Assembly: GCA_023418475.1 (NCBI GenBank)
Contig: JAEZZO010000033.1
Location: 186,001 to 250,000 of the forward strand
Origin: Bacillota bacterium
GTDB taxonomy: Bacteria > Bacillota > Clostridia > Lachnospirales > Lachnospiraceae
Length of the DNA stretch: 64,000 nucleotides
Reading direction: 5' to 3'
The notes under the pieces were generated by a model that worked only from the letters and a program-made list of their open reading frames with translations, did not search any database and had not been told where the DNA came from. Shown piece by piece: positions 34,994 to 44,449 of this stretch. A program made the position numbers and the translations under genes. Every line of letters starts with the position of its first letter. Position 1 is the stretch's first letter.

Positions 34994-35929
34994 TTATAAG
35001 GTAAAACAGCCTCTTAAACCATCCGTGAGATAGATGGAAAGCTGATCGGTTATAAACAAAGCCTCTGCTTTAAACTCTTTTAATAAATGAATACCGGCCT
35101 CCATACCGAGTACAAATAGTGCAGTAGTAAGAGCATCAGCCTCTAAGGAGCAGTCACCTACAACCGTAACACCAAGCAGGGAGGACTGTGCAGGTTTACC
35201 AGTTCTGGCATCCAGGATATGATGATAACGGATACCATCCTTAATAAAGAAGCGCTCATTACTACCGGAAGTAACGACCGTTTTCTCAGGTAGGGACAAT
35301 ATGCCGATATGTTTACCAGTGGCGGCCATAGGATTTTGTATTCCAATCTGCCACCATCCGCCATCTGGACGGGTACCCATTGTCAGTACATTTCCGCCAA
35401 GGTTAATGATGGCATTCACAACATGATGTTCTTTTAAAATTCTTTTCACTTCGTCGGCAGCGTAACCCTTAGCAATACCGCCGAGATCGATAGATTGGCC
35501 TGCTTTTTGCAGAAATGCCTGGCAATTTTTCTCGTCAAGTAACAAATCCTTATCATTTACAAACTTCTGAACAGTTTTTATATCCATATCATATGGAATA
35601 TAGTTTTTCTTTTTACCAATTCCCCATAGCGTGACCAGCGGCCGGATAGTCAGTTGAAAAGCTCCTCCGGAAAGCTCTGAAAATAAAGCACCATGCTTTA
35701 GTAAGAGCATAGTGTCTTTGTGGATGGGAACAAATCCTTTTCCGGCCTGAACATTTATTCTTGTTATATCACTGTCCGGCAAAAAGGCTGACATATGGCG
35801 CTCAATCTCATTGACCCTTGCGACTGCCAGATTAAGAGCAGCAGGATCAGAAAAGTCAAAAACCTTTATATAATTTATGGTTCCTAAGGCATAGAACTGT
35901 TTATCAATAAAGTTCTTCGTATTCTCCAT
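34994..35929 (-). CDS. apbE: FAD:protein FMN transferase ApbE
   Basis: ApbE transfers FMN from FAD to the threonine of a (S/T)GAT site in exported redox proteins. The 311-residue protein has family hallmarks: LGGIAKGYAADEVKRIL near residues 153-169, NLGGNVLTMGTRPDGGW near 178-194, HHILDARTGKPAQSS near 232-246 and the magnesium-binding EADALTTALFVLG near 257-269. No lipoprotein signal is visible, so the enzyme may act in the cytoplasm or be exported differently. It is 297 bases upstream of the gene for its obvious target, which has two flavinylation sites. A dispersed repeat sits in between, which could uncouple their expression. Confidence 0.93.
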   Translation of the reverse strand: MENTKNFIDKQFYALGTINYIKVFDFSDPAALNLAVARVNEIERHMSAFLPDSDITRINVQAGKGFVPIHKDTMLLLKHGALFSELSGGAFQLTIRPLVTLWGIGKKKNYIPYDMDIKTVQKFVNDKDLLLDEKNCQAFLQKAGQSIDLGGIAKGYAADEVKRILKEHHVVNAIINLGGNVLTMGTRPDGGWWQIGIQNPMAATGKHIGILSLPEKTVVTSGSNERFFIKDGIRYHHILDARTGKPAQSSLLGVTVVGDCSLEADALTTALFVLGMEAGIHLLKEFKAEALFITDQLSIYLTDGLRGCFTL

Positions 35930-36227
35930 ATAGACTGTGTCTCCTATCGGTTTCAGAATATAGAGTAATTTTAAATGAATTTTGTGAGTGAACTTTGTTT
36001 GAAATGTGAAAAAATATTGAAAAATTAAGAAAACGAAAAAGAATGGTGGATAGAGAACTGTAACAAACGATACCTATAAATTAATATTGGATAGTATAAG
36101 CTATGTTATTATAGAAAACGACATGTTATAATTAAAGTATCAACAAAAAATGCACAAGCATTTTTGTGAATGGAATGCGGACAAGATCACGGGATTCTAA
36201 CATACCAGCGAAGAAATGGAGAAAATA

Positions 36228-36932
36228 ATGAAGCAGAAAGTACTGATAACGGGAGCATCCAGGGGATTAGGCTATTTTTTAACAAAAAGATATCTGGAGG
36301 AAGGAGATACCGTCTTTGCGGGAGCCAGAGAGGTGTCTGCCCCAAAGCTATGTGAATTAAAGAAGGAATATCCGGAAACATTATGTATTGTAGAACTGGA
36401 AGTAACAGATACGAATTCAACGATAACGGCAGCTAAAATGGTTGGACAGTATACGGACAAGCTGGATATCATCATTAATAATGCGGCGATACATGGACAG
36501 TCTTCCTTTGAAATACTAGAGAAAACTGATCTTGATGAGTGTCTGACTGTGTATGATGTAAACAGTATTGGTCCGGTCAGAATCGTAAAAGCTTTCTTAA
36601 GCTTCATCAGAAATAACGAACACTCCAAGATAATCAATATATCCTCGGAGAGCGCAAGTATCGGTACCTGTAAAAGAGATAAGGAATTTGACTATTGCAT
36701 GTCCAAAGCAGCCTTGAATATGGGAACAAAGCTGTTGTCAAATTACTTGAAAAAGGATCAAGCCATCGTACTTGCTGTTCATCCGGGATGGATGAGAACC
36801 GATATGGGAGGCAGCAATGCGCATCTTGACCCATATGAGACAGCCTGTAAGCTGGTGGATCTATTTGAACAGATAAATGATATCGATCATCCGGTCTTTA
36901 TTGATAATAAGGGTGAAGTATATCCCTGGTAA
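36228..36932 (+). CDS. Short-chain dehydrogenase/reductase family oxidoreductase
   Basis: From the ATG at 36228 the protein has 234 residues and the classical SDR pattern: TGASRGLGYFL near residues 8-18 for NAD(P) binding, NNAAIHG near 83-89, catalytic serine in NISSESAS near 138-145 and YxxxK in YCMSKAAL near 159-166. The C-terminus includes HPGWMRTDMGG. It resembles the C-factor/CsgA-like group of SDRs. The substrate is not predictable. It probably has its own promoter in the 36 kb gap and is followed by the carbonic anhydrase-like gene 93 bases on. An ATG at 36216 has weaker ribosome-site support. Confidence 0.88.
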   Translation: MKQKVLITGASRGLGYFLTKRYLEEGDTVFAGAREVSAPKLCELKKEYPETLCIVELEVTDTNSTITAAKMVGQYTDKLDIIINNAAIHGQSSFEILEKTDLDECLTVYDVNSIGPVRIVKAFLSFIRNNEHSKIINISSESASIGTCKRDKEFDYCMSKAALNMGTKLLSNYLKKDQAIVLAVHPGWMRTDMGGSNAHLDPYETACKLVDLFEQINDIDHPVFIDNKGEVYPW

Positions 36933-37025
36933 ATCTATTTAGAAATTGTAATAGCTGGCAGGGCGGTATTTTAATCGCAGTTAGTAGATACCAAATTTCG
37001 AATTAAAAAAGGATTCTATGGAAAT

Positions 37026-37592
37026 ATGATGAATGAAATCAATAGGAACGAATTCGTAAGAGTATCCGCAGAAACGGATATATTCATAAAATACAGGGAT
37101 ACGCCAATTGAAAAACTCCTTCAATATCATAATTTTGGAGCGCCCTTCGAAGCCTATACAAAAGCAAGTCTATTAGTCGGGATGTGCATGGACAACAGAA
37201 AACAGCTTATAATCCCGAATAATTTTGCCTATATTCTGCGAACAGGAGGAGGCAATCTGCGTTTTAATGAATTTAAAATATCCTATGCCATTGCACTTGG
37301 TAATGTAAAGTGTATTGCTCTAATTGCTCACAACAACTGCGGAATGGTAAATCTTATTTCAAAGAAAAATGAATTTATTCAGGGAATGGTGGAGAATGCC
37401 GGATGGAGTGAAAAGCAGGCCCAGGAGCATTTTATGAGCTACGCACCGATTTTTGAGATTGAAAATGAAATAAATTTCGTACTGAGTGAGGTAAAAAGAT
37501 TAAGGGATAAATATCCTAAAATTTTGATTGCTCCTTTATTCTATCAGGTAGAGGATAATCTTTTATACCTGCTGGAGGATGACAGGGAGTGA
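37026..37592 (+). CDS. Beta-carbonic anhydrase-like protein
   Basis: The 188-residue protein shows the zinc-site residues of beta-carbonic anhydrases. Cysteine and the Asp-Arg pair lie in GMCMDNRK near residues 52-59, and histidine plus cysteine in AHNNCGM near 99-105. A GGGN turn in RTGGGNLRF near 74-82 matches the glycine-rich loop before the first zinc ligand region. Typical enzymes interconvert carbon dioxide and bicarbonate. Spacing between the ligand motifs and the absent SDSR form suggest a divergent subgroup, so activity is likely but not certain. There are two adjacent start codons (37026, 37029) and only a weak ribosome site. Confidence 0.75.
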   Translation: MMNEINRNEFVRVSAETDIFIKYRDTPIEKLLQYHNFGAPFEAYTKASLLVGMCMDNRKQLIIPNNFAYILRTGGGNLRFNEFKISYAIALGNVKCIALIAHNNCGMVNLISKKNEFIQGMVENAGWSEKQAQEHFMSYAPIFEIENEINFVLSEVKRLRDKYPKILIAPLFYQVEDNLLYLLEDDRE

Positions 37593-37751
37593 TGAGCGGG
37601 CAATTCCGGGTTCCCCTGTTCCTGTTTTATCAGAATGTTTCATTATATAAATTAGACTTGCTATATGGAATAATATGTATTATATTATTAGCTAAATCAA
37701 TCGGAAATAGTAAGATATAATAGGTAAATAAGATGTTAAAGGAAGAACTTT

Positions 37752-37806
37752 AATGAAGGTATTCCCTAAGAAGCAGAAAGACTTATGGGATACCTTCATT
37801 TTTGTT
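37752..37806. terminator. Bidirectional terminator between carbonic anhydrase-like and fucosidase genes
   Basis: Positions 37752-37770 (AATGAAGGTATTCCCTAAG) pair with 37782-37800 with one or two mismatches, and T residues follow on the plus strand. The genes on either side converge. Confidence 0.7.
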
Positions 37807-37865
37807 TCTAAATGTTCGTTCTTCGGAATATTCCCAGGGAGAAGAGGTGCTTTAACAAAGATATT

Positions 37866-39182
37866 TTATAATCCGGCTTTCAATACAACAGCACATTGTT
37901 CTACACTGTGATTATGTACGGTAATCATTAAATCTCTTCCGCTTTGTTGATAATCGACATTTACGGAAGGATCAAGAGCTTGCAGAGAACCTGATAAATT
38001 AGGTACCGTAAATGTGAAATCACCGCAGGGGGCATTATCAGCTATAACATAAAGTGCATTTTCCTTCGCAGTAAAATGAACATCTACTCCACTGCTTACC
38101 ATAGAAAGCCTGTCACTGATATGGGTATCATAGATAGCTTCCCCATTGATCTTCATCCAATTACCCAACCCGCGCAGCTTATCTGCCTGTATCGCGGGAA
38201 TTGTTCCATCCGCCTTTGGTCCAATATTAATCAGAAGATTACCATTGTTGGCAACTGTTGAGACAAGCAGGCTAACCAGTTTCTCTACGGAAAGAATATG
38301 TGCATCTCCTTCTGCAGCGTTATAACCGAAGGAAAGTCCAAGTCCGCGGCACATTTCCCACTTACTTTCACGGGAACCGCTCCCCAGCTGATACTCCTTA
38401 GTTATAAAATCATGATGCAAATTATTGAACCGGTCATCAACAACACCGTCTTCACAGGTGTTATAATAATGCGCCAACAAATGCTTCAGATGTTCTTCAC
38501 CGGCATAAGGCCAGCCAATATCATTCCAGAAGACAGACGGATGATAGGTATCAATTAACTCCATTGACTGCTTATAGGCATAATCAGCATATTCATACGT
38601 AACAGAGCCATTTACCCGGATGTCATCATCACAGAAAATAGGATCATGTGCAAATTGCCAATCAAGGATACCGGAATAATAAAGACCCATCTTAAGCCCT
38701 TCTTTACGGACAGCCTCTGTCAGATCCCCAACAATATTGCGCTTTGGTCCGCGAGCGACAGAGTTGAAATTAGTATATTTGCTGGGGAAAAGGCAGAAGC
38801 CGTCATGATGCTTGGTAACAAGTACAACATATTTTGCTCCGGCTTCCTTAAATAGAGAGGCCCATTCATCAGGCTTCCAATTTTTCGCATGCCACAACTT
38901 GGCAAAATTCTCATAAGAAAACTCCTTGCCATAGGTTTGAATATGATGCTCATAGGTTGGACCGCATCCGATATTAATTGAATTATAGTACCATTCTGCG
39001 TACGGATTATTCGCAAACCACTCTTCGGAGCTTACGGTACCAAGCTCTACGGATGGTGGCGCAAAGGCCGGAACAGAATAAAGTCCCCAGTGGATAAAAA
39101 TACCGAGTTTACAATTCTCATACCAGGAAGGAACCCTATGAGAGTGAAGGGATTCCCAGTTTGGTTGAAATTTATTAGACAT
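37866..39182 (-). CDS. Alpha-L-fucosidase-like glycoside hydrolase, family GH29
   Basis: GH29 enzymes remove alpha-L-fucose from glycans. The 438-residue protein has the conserved GIFIHWGLYSVPAFAP near residues 28-43, TKHHDGFCLFPSKYTNFNSV near 122-141 (by its ends) and the nucleophile region PSVFWNDIGWPYAG near 210-223, with the aspartate as nucleophile. A C-terminal beta domain follows from about residue 340. There is no signal peptide, so it acts in the cytoplasm on imported oligosaccharides. It diverges from the GHL6-like hydrolase gene and, with the epimerase, suggests a small sugar-use locus. The ATG follows AAGGAGG. Confidence 0.92.
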   Translation of the reverse strand: MSNKFQPNWESLHSHRVPSWYENCKLGIFIHWGLYSVPAFAPPSVELGTVSSEEWFANNPYAEWYYNSINIGCGPTYEHHIQTYGKEFSYENFAKLWHAKNWKPDEWASLFKEAGAKYVVLVTKHHDGFCLFPSKYTNFNSVARGPKRNIVGDLTEAVRKEGLKMGLYYSGILDWQFAHDPIFCDDDIRVNGSVTYEYADYAYKQSMELIDTYHPSVFWNDIGWPYAGEEHLKHLLAHYYNTCEDGVVDDRFNNLHHDFITKEYQLGSGSRESKWEMCRGLGLSFGYNAAEGDAHILSVEKLVSLLVSTVANNGNLLINIGPKADGTIPAIQADKLRGLGNWMKINGEAIYDTHISDRLSMVSSGVDVHFTAKENALYVIADNAPCGDFTFTVPNLSGSLQALDPSVNVDYQQSGRDLMITVHNHSVEQCAVVLKAGL

Positions 39183-39446
39183 GATGAAGCCTCCTTAAGA
39201 TTTAATTCTCATTTCTATATTATAGTATTAGTTGGAAGTATTTTCAATTACAGAATAAAGGTTACAGTTCCCCTGATAAAAACGAGGATAGATTAATTCT
39301 TTCATCGAAACACTATAAAACATGACAAATAAATATAAGATTAAACAAAGACAATTTGTATAAAATTATATATAATAACCATTATAAAAATTACCAATGT
39401 AGAGCCAATGCCGAGTTTTAAGGCCGTTTGACAGATGGAGGTTGAC

Positions 39447-41486
39447 ATGTGGATAGAAGGAAACTATAGACGAAATTTAATGGATATGCATATTGATGAT
39501 TGGGACGAAGAATTTCTTTCTAAAATTAATTGCAAAGAGTATGTGGAAGCACTAAAGGATGCCGGAGTACAGGCGGCAATGGTAAAAGCAAAACCACATA
39601 CGGGTTTATGCTATTATCCCACCCAAATTGGCAGAATGCACAGAGGATTAAGAGGAAAGGACTTTGTCGGTGAAATGATAGAGAAATGCCATAAAGCAGG
39701 CATTGCTGTCGAGGTATATTTTACGCAGGTATTTGATAACTGGGCGTATGATAACCATCCTGACTGGAGATGTATCGGACCGGATGGAAAAACCTTTCGT
39801 GAATACAGGAATTCTGAGAATTTTAAAACAGGAAGATACGGGATTGTATGTCCCAATAATGAAGACTACCGCCAGTATGTGAAAGACAATCTTCAGGAAT
39901 TAAACCGTAATTATCAGTTTGAGGGAATGTTTCTGGACATGACCTTCTGGCCTGATATCTGTTATTGTCCAAGCTGCAGGAAGAGATACCTGGAAGAAAC
40001 AGGAAGAGAATTACCAAGAATAATTGACTGGGAGGATCCGGAATTTACGGACTTTGTCTACCGGCGTGAACAATGGATGGCTGACTATGCGAAGTTTGCC
40101 GCCAAAGCAGTCAAAGAGATTAATCCGGACGTAACAATTGAGCATCAATTCTCCATGATTACCGCACCCTGGATCAATGCAAGCAGCGAGCTTTTGATGG
40201 ATGCCGTTGATTATGCGGGCGGAGATTATTACGGCGGATTTTTACAGCAAACCTTTATCAATAAATATTATAAAAATGTATCTCCGGCATTACCATTCAT
40301 TTATCATACCTCAAGATGTGATCCGGAGCTTTTATTTCATACTACAACGAAGACGAAGGAAGAGCTTCTGCTTCATGTAATTACAGCACTGGTACATAAC
40401 GGAGCATTTCTTCTGGTGGATGCGATTAATCCGGACGGTTCTATTGTACCGGATGTTTATCATGGTCTGATGAAAGAGATTTATGGAATTACCAGCCAGT
40501 ATGAGAATTATATAGGTGGTGAGCTTTTACATAATGCAGCGATTTGGTTTTCGAGCCACTCAAAATATGATCCGGATGAGAGTAAAGTCGATGTCTGTGC
40601 TAAGAGTTTTCAACGTAAGATCTATCTGGATGCACCGGTTTGTGCCTCCTCTGTGCTAAGAAGTAATAATATTCCCTATGATGTCATAGGAAGCAAAAAC
40701 ATTAAGAATGAGACAGCAGATGTAATGATTATTTCCAATGTGGCTAGTATTCGAGATAAGGAAATGGAGGATTTGGAAGTTTATCTTGAGAAGGGAGGAA
40801 ATCTGTATATCAGCGGTCCTATTGGACATCCCCGCCTGCAAAAACTGTTGGGAATAAAGGTGATAGGTAAAACAAAGCATACCTTTACCTATATGAGCCC
40901 GACTCCGGAGGGAGAAGCACTTTTTCAGAATTTTTCCGCTAAAGTACCTTTAACGATTCCGATGGCACAGTATGAAATTGAAATAGAGAATCCGAAGGAA
41001 CTAAATATTCTTGCAACACAGACACTTCCTTATACCATGACCGGTACGGAGAAATTTGCAGCAATCCATTCTAATCCGCCTGGAATTTATACGGATAAGC
41101 CAAGCGTAATACTGAAAAGAATAGGTGCTTCTAGGGTGATATGGACCTCTGCGCCGATTGAAATGTCGAGACCTTATTATAGTAAGCAGGTATTTTGCAA
41201 TATAATTACGATGCTTTGTAAGGAGCTGAAATTCAGGTCAAATGCCCCTAAATTTGTGGAGGTGCTAAACTGGTGCAAGGATAACCAGAATTATTTTGCG
41301 CTGATTAACCAGCAGGAGGAACCTCCGATTGTATCGATTGATGATATCTACGTTGAGGTGGAAGGCGCCGGAAAGAAAGCAGTAGAGGTTATTTCAGGAC
41401 AGGAGCTTCGGACAGAAACAATAAAAGATAAAACAAGAATTTATATTACAAAACTCGAATTATTTATGATATTTAAAATAGACTAA
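39447..41486 (+). CDS. Putative glycoside hydrolase (GHL6-like) with beta-galactosidase-type trimerisation domain
   Basis: From the ATG at 39447 (GATGGAGGTTGAC) the protein has 679 residues. Residues about 1-330 form a TIM-barrel with motifs AGVQAAMVKAKPHTGLCYYP, HKAGIAVEVYF and FLDMTFWPDICYCPSCRKRY, which recall GHL6 and alpha-amylase-like families. An acidic residue pair suited to catalysis is suggested by GMFLDMTF and by IEHQFS, but I could not assign it. A beta-galactosidase-trimerisation-like domain lies near 370-560. There is no signal peptide. It is divergent from the fucosidase and followed by the epimerase gene, so a plant-glycan role is likely. The substrate is unknown. Confidence 0.78.
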   Translation: MWIEGNYRRNLMDMHIDDWDEEFLSKINCKEYVEALKDAGVQAAMVKAKPHTGLCYYPTQIGRMHRGLRGKDFVGEMIEKCHKAGIAVEVYFTQVFDNWAYDNHPDWRCIGPDGKTFREYRNSENFKTGRYGIVCPNNEDYRQYVKDNLQELNRNYQFEGMFLDMTFWPDICYCPSCRKRYLEETGRELPRIIDWEDPEFTDFVYRREQWMADYAKFAAKAVKEINPDVTIEHQFSMITAPWINASSELLMDAVDYAGGDYYGGFLQQTFINKYYKNVSPALPFIYHTSRCDPELLFHTTTKTKEELLLHVITALVHNGAFLLVDAINPDGSIVPDVYHGLMKEIYGITSQYENYIGGELLHNAAIWFSSHSKYDPDESKVDVCAKSFQRKIYLDAPVCASSVLRSNNIPYDVIGSKNIKNETADVMIISNVASIRDKEMEDLEVYLEKGGNLYISGPIGHPRLQKLLGIKVIGKTKHTFTYMSPTPEGEALFQNFSAKVPLTIPMAQYEIEIENPKELNILATQTLPYTMTGTEKFAAIHSNPPGIYTDKPSVILKRIGASRVIWTSAPIEMSRPYYSKQVFCNIITMLCKELKFRSNAPKFVEVLNWCKDNQNYFALINQQEEPPIVSIDDIYVEVEGAGKKAVEVISGQELRTETIKDKTRIYITKLELFMIFKID

Positions 41487-41505
41487 AATCTTTTACTAAG
41501 TATTG

Positions 41506-41525
41506 TCTGCCGCATGCGCGGCAGA
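41506..41525 (+). promoter_or_regulatory. Perfect 8-bp hairpin upstream of the epimerase gene
   Basis: TCTGCCGC (41506-41513) pairs perfectly with GCGGCAGA (41518-41525) around an ATGC loop. It follows the hydrolase stop by about 20 bases, and a GAGAGG follows it. No T-run follows immediately, so it may be a processing or translation signal rather than a terminator. Confidence 0.5.
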
Positions 41526-41596
41526 GAGAGGTATTTTTCATGGCGATATGTGCACTGCAAGAATTGCCAGACTTTGGAAAGGGTATGGTTAATAAT

Positions 41597-42484
41597 ATGA
41601 AATATGGTATTTATTTTGCGTATTGGGAGCAGGAATGGGCAGCGGATTACAAAAAGTATATTGAAAGAGTAAAGAAGCTTGGGTTTGATATCCTAGAGGT
41701 TTCCTGTGCAGCACTAGTTAAAATGAGCAGGCAGGAACTGACGGACCTTCGAGAGGAGGCATCAGCACAGAGAGTAATATTGACAGCGGGATATGGTCCG
41801 GCGGCGGCAGAAAATCTAGGCTCTTCGTATGATGAAATACAAAAAAATGCAATTGCATTTTTTACAGATTTATTAAAAAGATTGGAATATCTGAATATCC
41901 ATACCATTGGAGGCGGTATTTATTCCTATTGGCCTGTTGATTACTCAAAACCGATTGATAAGCAGGGTGATTGGGAGAGAAGTGTAAAAAATGTTCGTAC
42001 GGTTGGTAAGGTAGCAAAGGAGTGTGGTGTGGACTATTGCCTGGAGGTATTAAACCGTTTCGAGGGTTATCTGTTAAATACCTGCGCAGAAGCAAAGGAA
42101 TTTGTGAAGCAGGTAGATGTTCCTTCTGTTAAAATTATGCTTGATACTTTTCATATGAATATTGAAGAGGATAGTATTACAGACGCCATTCTTCTGGCGG
42201 GAGACCAACTGGGACATTTTCATGTAGGTGAGAATAACAGGCGTGTTCCCGGAAAAGGCAGTCTGCCCTGGTATGAAATAGGATCAGCATTACGCCGTAT
42301 TCATTATGACAAAAATATCGTAATGGAACCGTTCGTGAGAAGTGGAGGAACAGTAGGCTCCGATATTAAAGTCTGGCGTGATTTAAGCTGCGGCGCATCT
42401 GATAAGCAATTGGATGAAGATGCGAAGGGATCGGTTGCATATCTGCGGTATGTATTTAGCGGTCCGATGCATTCATCGATATAG
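41597..42484 (+). CDS. D-psicose/D-tagatose 3-epimerase family protein
   Basis: These enzymes epimerise ketoses at carbon 3 with a divalent metal. From the ATG at 41597 the protein has 295 residues and begins MKYGIYFAYWEQEW, the family's typical N-terminus, which favours this start over 41540 and 41585. The metal-binding residues are visible in VDYCLEVLNRFEGY near 147-160 (glutamate), MLDTFHMNIEED near 180-191 (aspartate), GHFHVGENNRRVPG near 209-222 (histidine) and IVMEPFV near 242-248 (glutamate). It follows the GHL6-like gene and carries the double-ATG leader motif seen at rarA. The natural ketose is unknown. Confidence 0.9.
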   Translation: MKYGIYFAYWEQEWAADYKKYIERVKKLGFDILEVSCAALVKMSRQELTDLREEASAQRVILTAGYGPAAAENLGSSYDEIQKNAIAFFTDLLKRLEYLNIHTIGGGIYSYWPVDYSKPIDKQGDWERSVKNVRTVGKVAKECGVDYCLEVLNRFEGYLLNTCAEAKEFVKQVDVPSVKIMLDTFHMNIEEDSITDAILLAGDQLGHFHVGENNRRVPGKGSLPWYEIGSALRRIHYDKNIVMEPFVRSGGTVGSDIKVWRDLSCGASDKQLDEDAKGSVAYLRYVFSGPMHSSI

Positions 42485-42774
42485 TTTCGCAATTACCAAA
42501 AGAGATGCGATGGTCGTATTCTCACGTTGATTTTTATATAATTTCTTTGCCCTTTTTTAAGCGTATTTTCTCTGTCCTCTAGAAGCTAATGTGGTACTGC
42601 GTAATTCAATTCCGCTCTTGATTTTATTTGGCTCGGCGTATACACTGAAAGTTACAGATGTAGAATGGATAAATGATTATATTTGAGTAGTTGAAGCGGT
42701 TGCCTATGTCATGCAGGACAACCTAAGAATATATCAAACCTGTGGATCATAAACGAAAAGAAATCAGGAATAGG

Positions 42775-43482
42775 ATGAGGATGAAATTGGATTACAATAT
42801 TTTGGTGATTGACGATGATAAAGAGTTATGTACCTTAATAAGGAAAAGTGTGGTAAATGAGAAAATCAATGCTGACTACTGCTATTCCGGTACCGAGGGG
42901 CTTGCGTTGCTTGAAAAAAATGATTACAAGCTTATTCTTTTAGATATTATGATGCCGGGAATGAACGGTTTCCAGACAATGGAGAAAATAAGAGTGAAAA
43001 GCAGTATACCCATTTTGATGCTTACTTCGAAAAATGATAGCAGGTCTAAGGTACAGGGGCTGCGTAGCGGTGCGGATGATTACTTAACAAAACCATTTGA
43101 TATGGAAGAATTGATTGCCCGGATCATTTCTTTGGTACGCCGATATACCCGTTTTAATCTGGCAGATAATGATTCACAACTTCTCACTTACAAAGAGCTG
43201 ACGATCGATTTTGACAATCGAAGTGTCACCACGCCAAATGGAACATTTGAATTGCCACCAAAGGAATTTGATTTACTACTCTTTTTTGCAAAAAATCAAG
43301 GAAAAATTTTAACAAAACAACAAATTTACGAAGCAGTCTGGGGCGAGCCTTATGTTTATGATGATAGCAACATTATGGCAATTATAAGTCGACTGCGTAA
43401 AAAGATTGAACCGGACTCCGGCATACCGTTTTACATCCAAACAGTAAAAGGAATTGGATATCGCTTTAACAAGGAGGTGTAG
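42775..43482 (+). CDS. OmpR-family response regulator (VanR/CprR-like)
   Basis: The protein has about 235 residues from the ATG at 42775, or 233 from 42781. The receiver domain has VIDDDKEL near residues 10-17, phosphoacceptor aspartate in LILLDIMMPGMNG near 57 and lysine in LTKPFDMEE near 105. A winged-helix domain follows (ending TVKGIGYRFNKEV). It overlaps the ribosome site of the kinase gene, only three bases from its start. The downstream ABC transporter with four 11-bp direct repeats in its promoter is its likely target, as in lantibiotic-responsive CprRK-type systems. Confidence 0.92.
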   Translation: MRMKLDYNILVIDDDKELCTLIRKSVVNEKINADYCYSGTEGLALLEKNDYKLILLDIMMPGMNGFQTMEKIRVKSSIPILMLTSKNDSRSKVQGLRSGADDYLTKPFDMEELIARIISLVRRYTRFNLADNDSQLLTYKELTIDFDNRSVTTPNGTFELPPKEFDLLLFFAKNQGKILTKQQIYEAVWGEPYVYDDSNIMAIISRLRKKIEPDSGIPFYIQTVKGIGYRFNKEV

Positions 43483-43485
43483 GCA

Positions 43486-44409
43486 GTGCTTTTGGAGGTC
43501 GTTTTGGGCATATTATTTAGCTTTACACTCCTGTTTAGCATCATATGCTTTATAAAACTTATGAATATAAAACAACAGCTTAGCGATATGACTGAGGTTC
43601 TTAGTGATATTCAGGCTGGAAATGGAAACCATAAAATCCTTGCAGCAGAGAATGCATTGACTGCCGAGCTTTCATTTAAAATGAATGCTATTGTTTATGA
43701 CTATGAGGAACAACTTACACAGTATCGAGTGGCGGACGAAACCAATCGTCAACTTATGACTAGTCTTTCCCATGATCTTAGAACACCGCTTACTACTCTG
43801 CTGGGTTACCTGGATGCTGTTCATAGAGGGATTGTCTCAGGAAAAGAACGTGAGGATTACTTTGAGATTGCTAGGAGAAAAGCACATGATTTAAAAGATT
43901 ATATTGATGATTTATTTGACTGGTTTAGGCTAAACTCAAGTGAGTTATCTTTATCTATGGAGCAGATAGAGCTTGCGGAACTAACACGGAATATTTTGAA
44001 AGACTGGATTCCTGTTTTTGAAGAGAATACTTTAAATTATGAAATCGAGCTTCCGGAAAAGCCGTTACCGGCACTGGTAGATTTGGATGGATATGCCCGT
44101 ATCATAAATAATTTAGTTCAGAATGTTATAAGCCATAGTCAAGCTACACAGATCAAAATCGAGATGACGAAACAGGAGGATCAAATAGAAATTCGCGTAT
44201 CAGATAACGGGATTGGAATTGAAAAATCTGATTTGCAGTATGTTTTTGAAAGACTGTTTAAATGCGATAAAGGGCGTTCTGATAAGGGAAGTGGATTGGG
44301 ACTTTCCATTGTCCGGCAAATGGCGGAAAAAATGAATGGTCATATTACGGTACGAAGTGAGCCAAACCAATATACGATATTTACTCTTTTCTTTCCTATA
44401 AAAGCTTGA
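43486..44409 (+). CDS. Sensor histidine kinase (lantibiotic/peptide-responsive type)
   Basis: The 307-residue kinase begins with GTG at 43486, set six bases after AAGGAGGTG. It has only one clear membrane helix (about 3-24) and almost no outside domain. It then has a short linker, HisKA with the histidine in TSLSHDLRTPLTTLLGY near residue 98 and an ATPase domain (NLVQNVISHSQ near 208, DNGIGIEKSDLQYVFERLF near 241-259, GSGLGLSIVRQM near 268-279). Such intramembrane-type kinases often sense cell-wall antibiotics indirectly. It is followed by a perfect terminator, then by the ABC transporter genes. Confidence 0.92.
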   Translation: MLLEVVLGILFSFTLLFSIICFIKLMNIKQQLSDMTEVLSDIQAGNGNHKILAAENALTAELSFKMNAIVYDYEEQLTQYRVADETNRQLMTSLSHDLRTPLTTLLGYLDAVHRGIVSGKEREDYFEIARRKAHDLKDYIDDLFDWFRLNSSELSLSMEQIELAELTRNILKDWIPVFEENTLNYEIELPEKPLPALVDLDGYARIINNLVQNVISHSQATQIKIEMTKQEDQIEIRVSDNGIGIEKSDLQYVFERLFKCDKGRSDKGSGLGLSIVRQMAEKMNGHITVRSEPNQYTIFTLFFPIKA

Positions 44410-44410
44410 G

Positions 44411-44447
44411 ATAAATCCCTGCCAACCGGCAGGGATTTATTTTTGCT
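44411..44447 (+). terminator. Rho-independent terminator after the kinase gene
   Basis: A perfect 13-bp stem (44411-44423 with 44428-44440, loop AACC) contains CCCTGCC/GGCAGGG and is followed by TTTTGCT. It isolates the two-component genes from the ABC operon. Confidence 0.85.
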
Positions 44448-44449
44448 TT

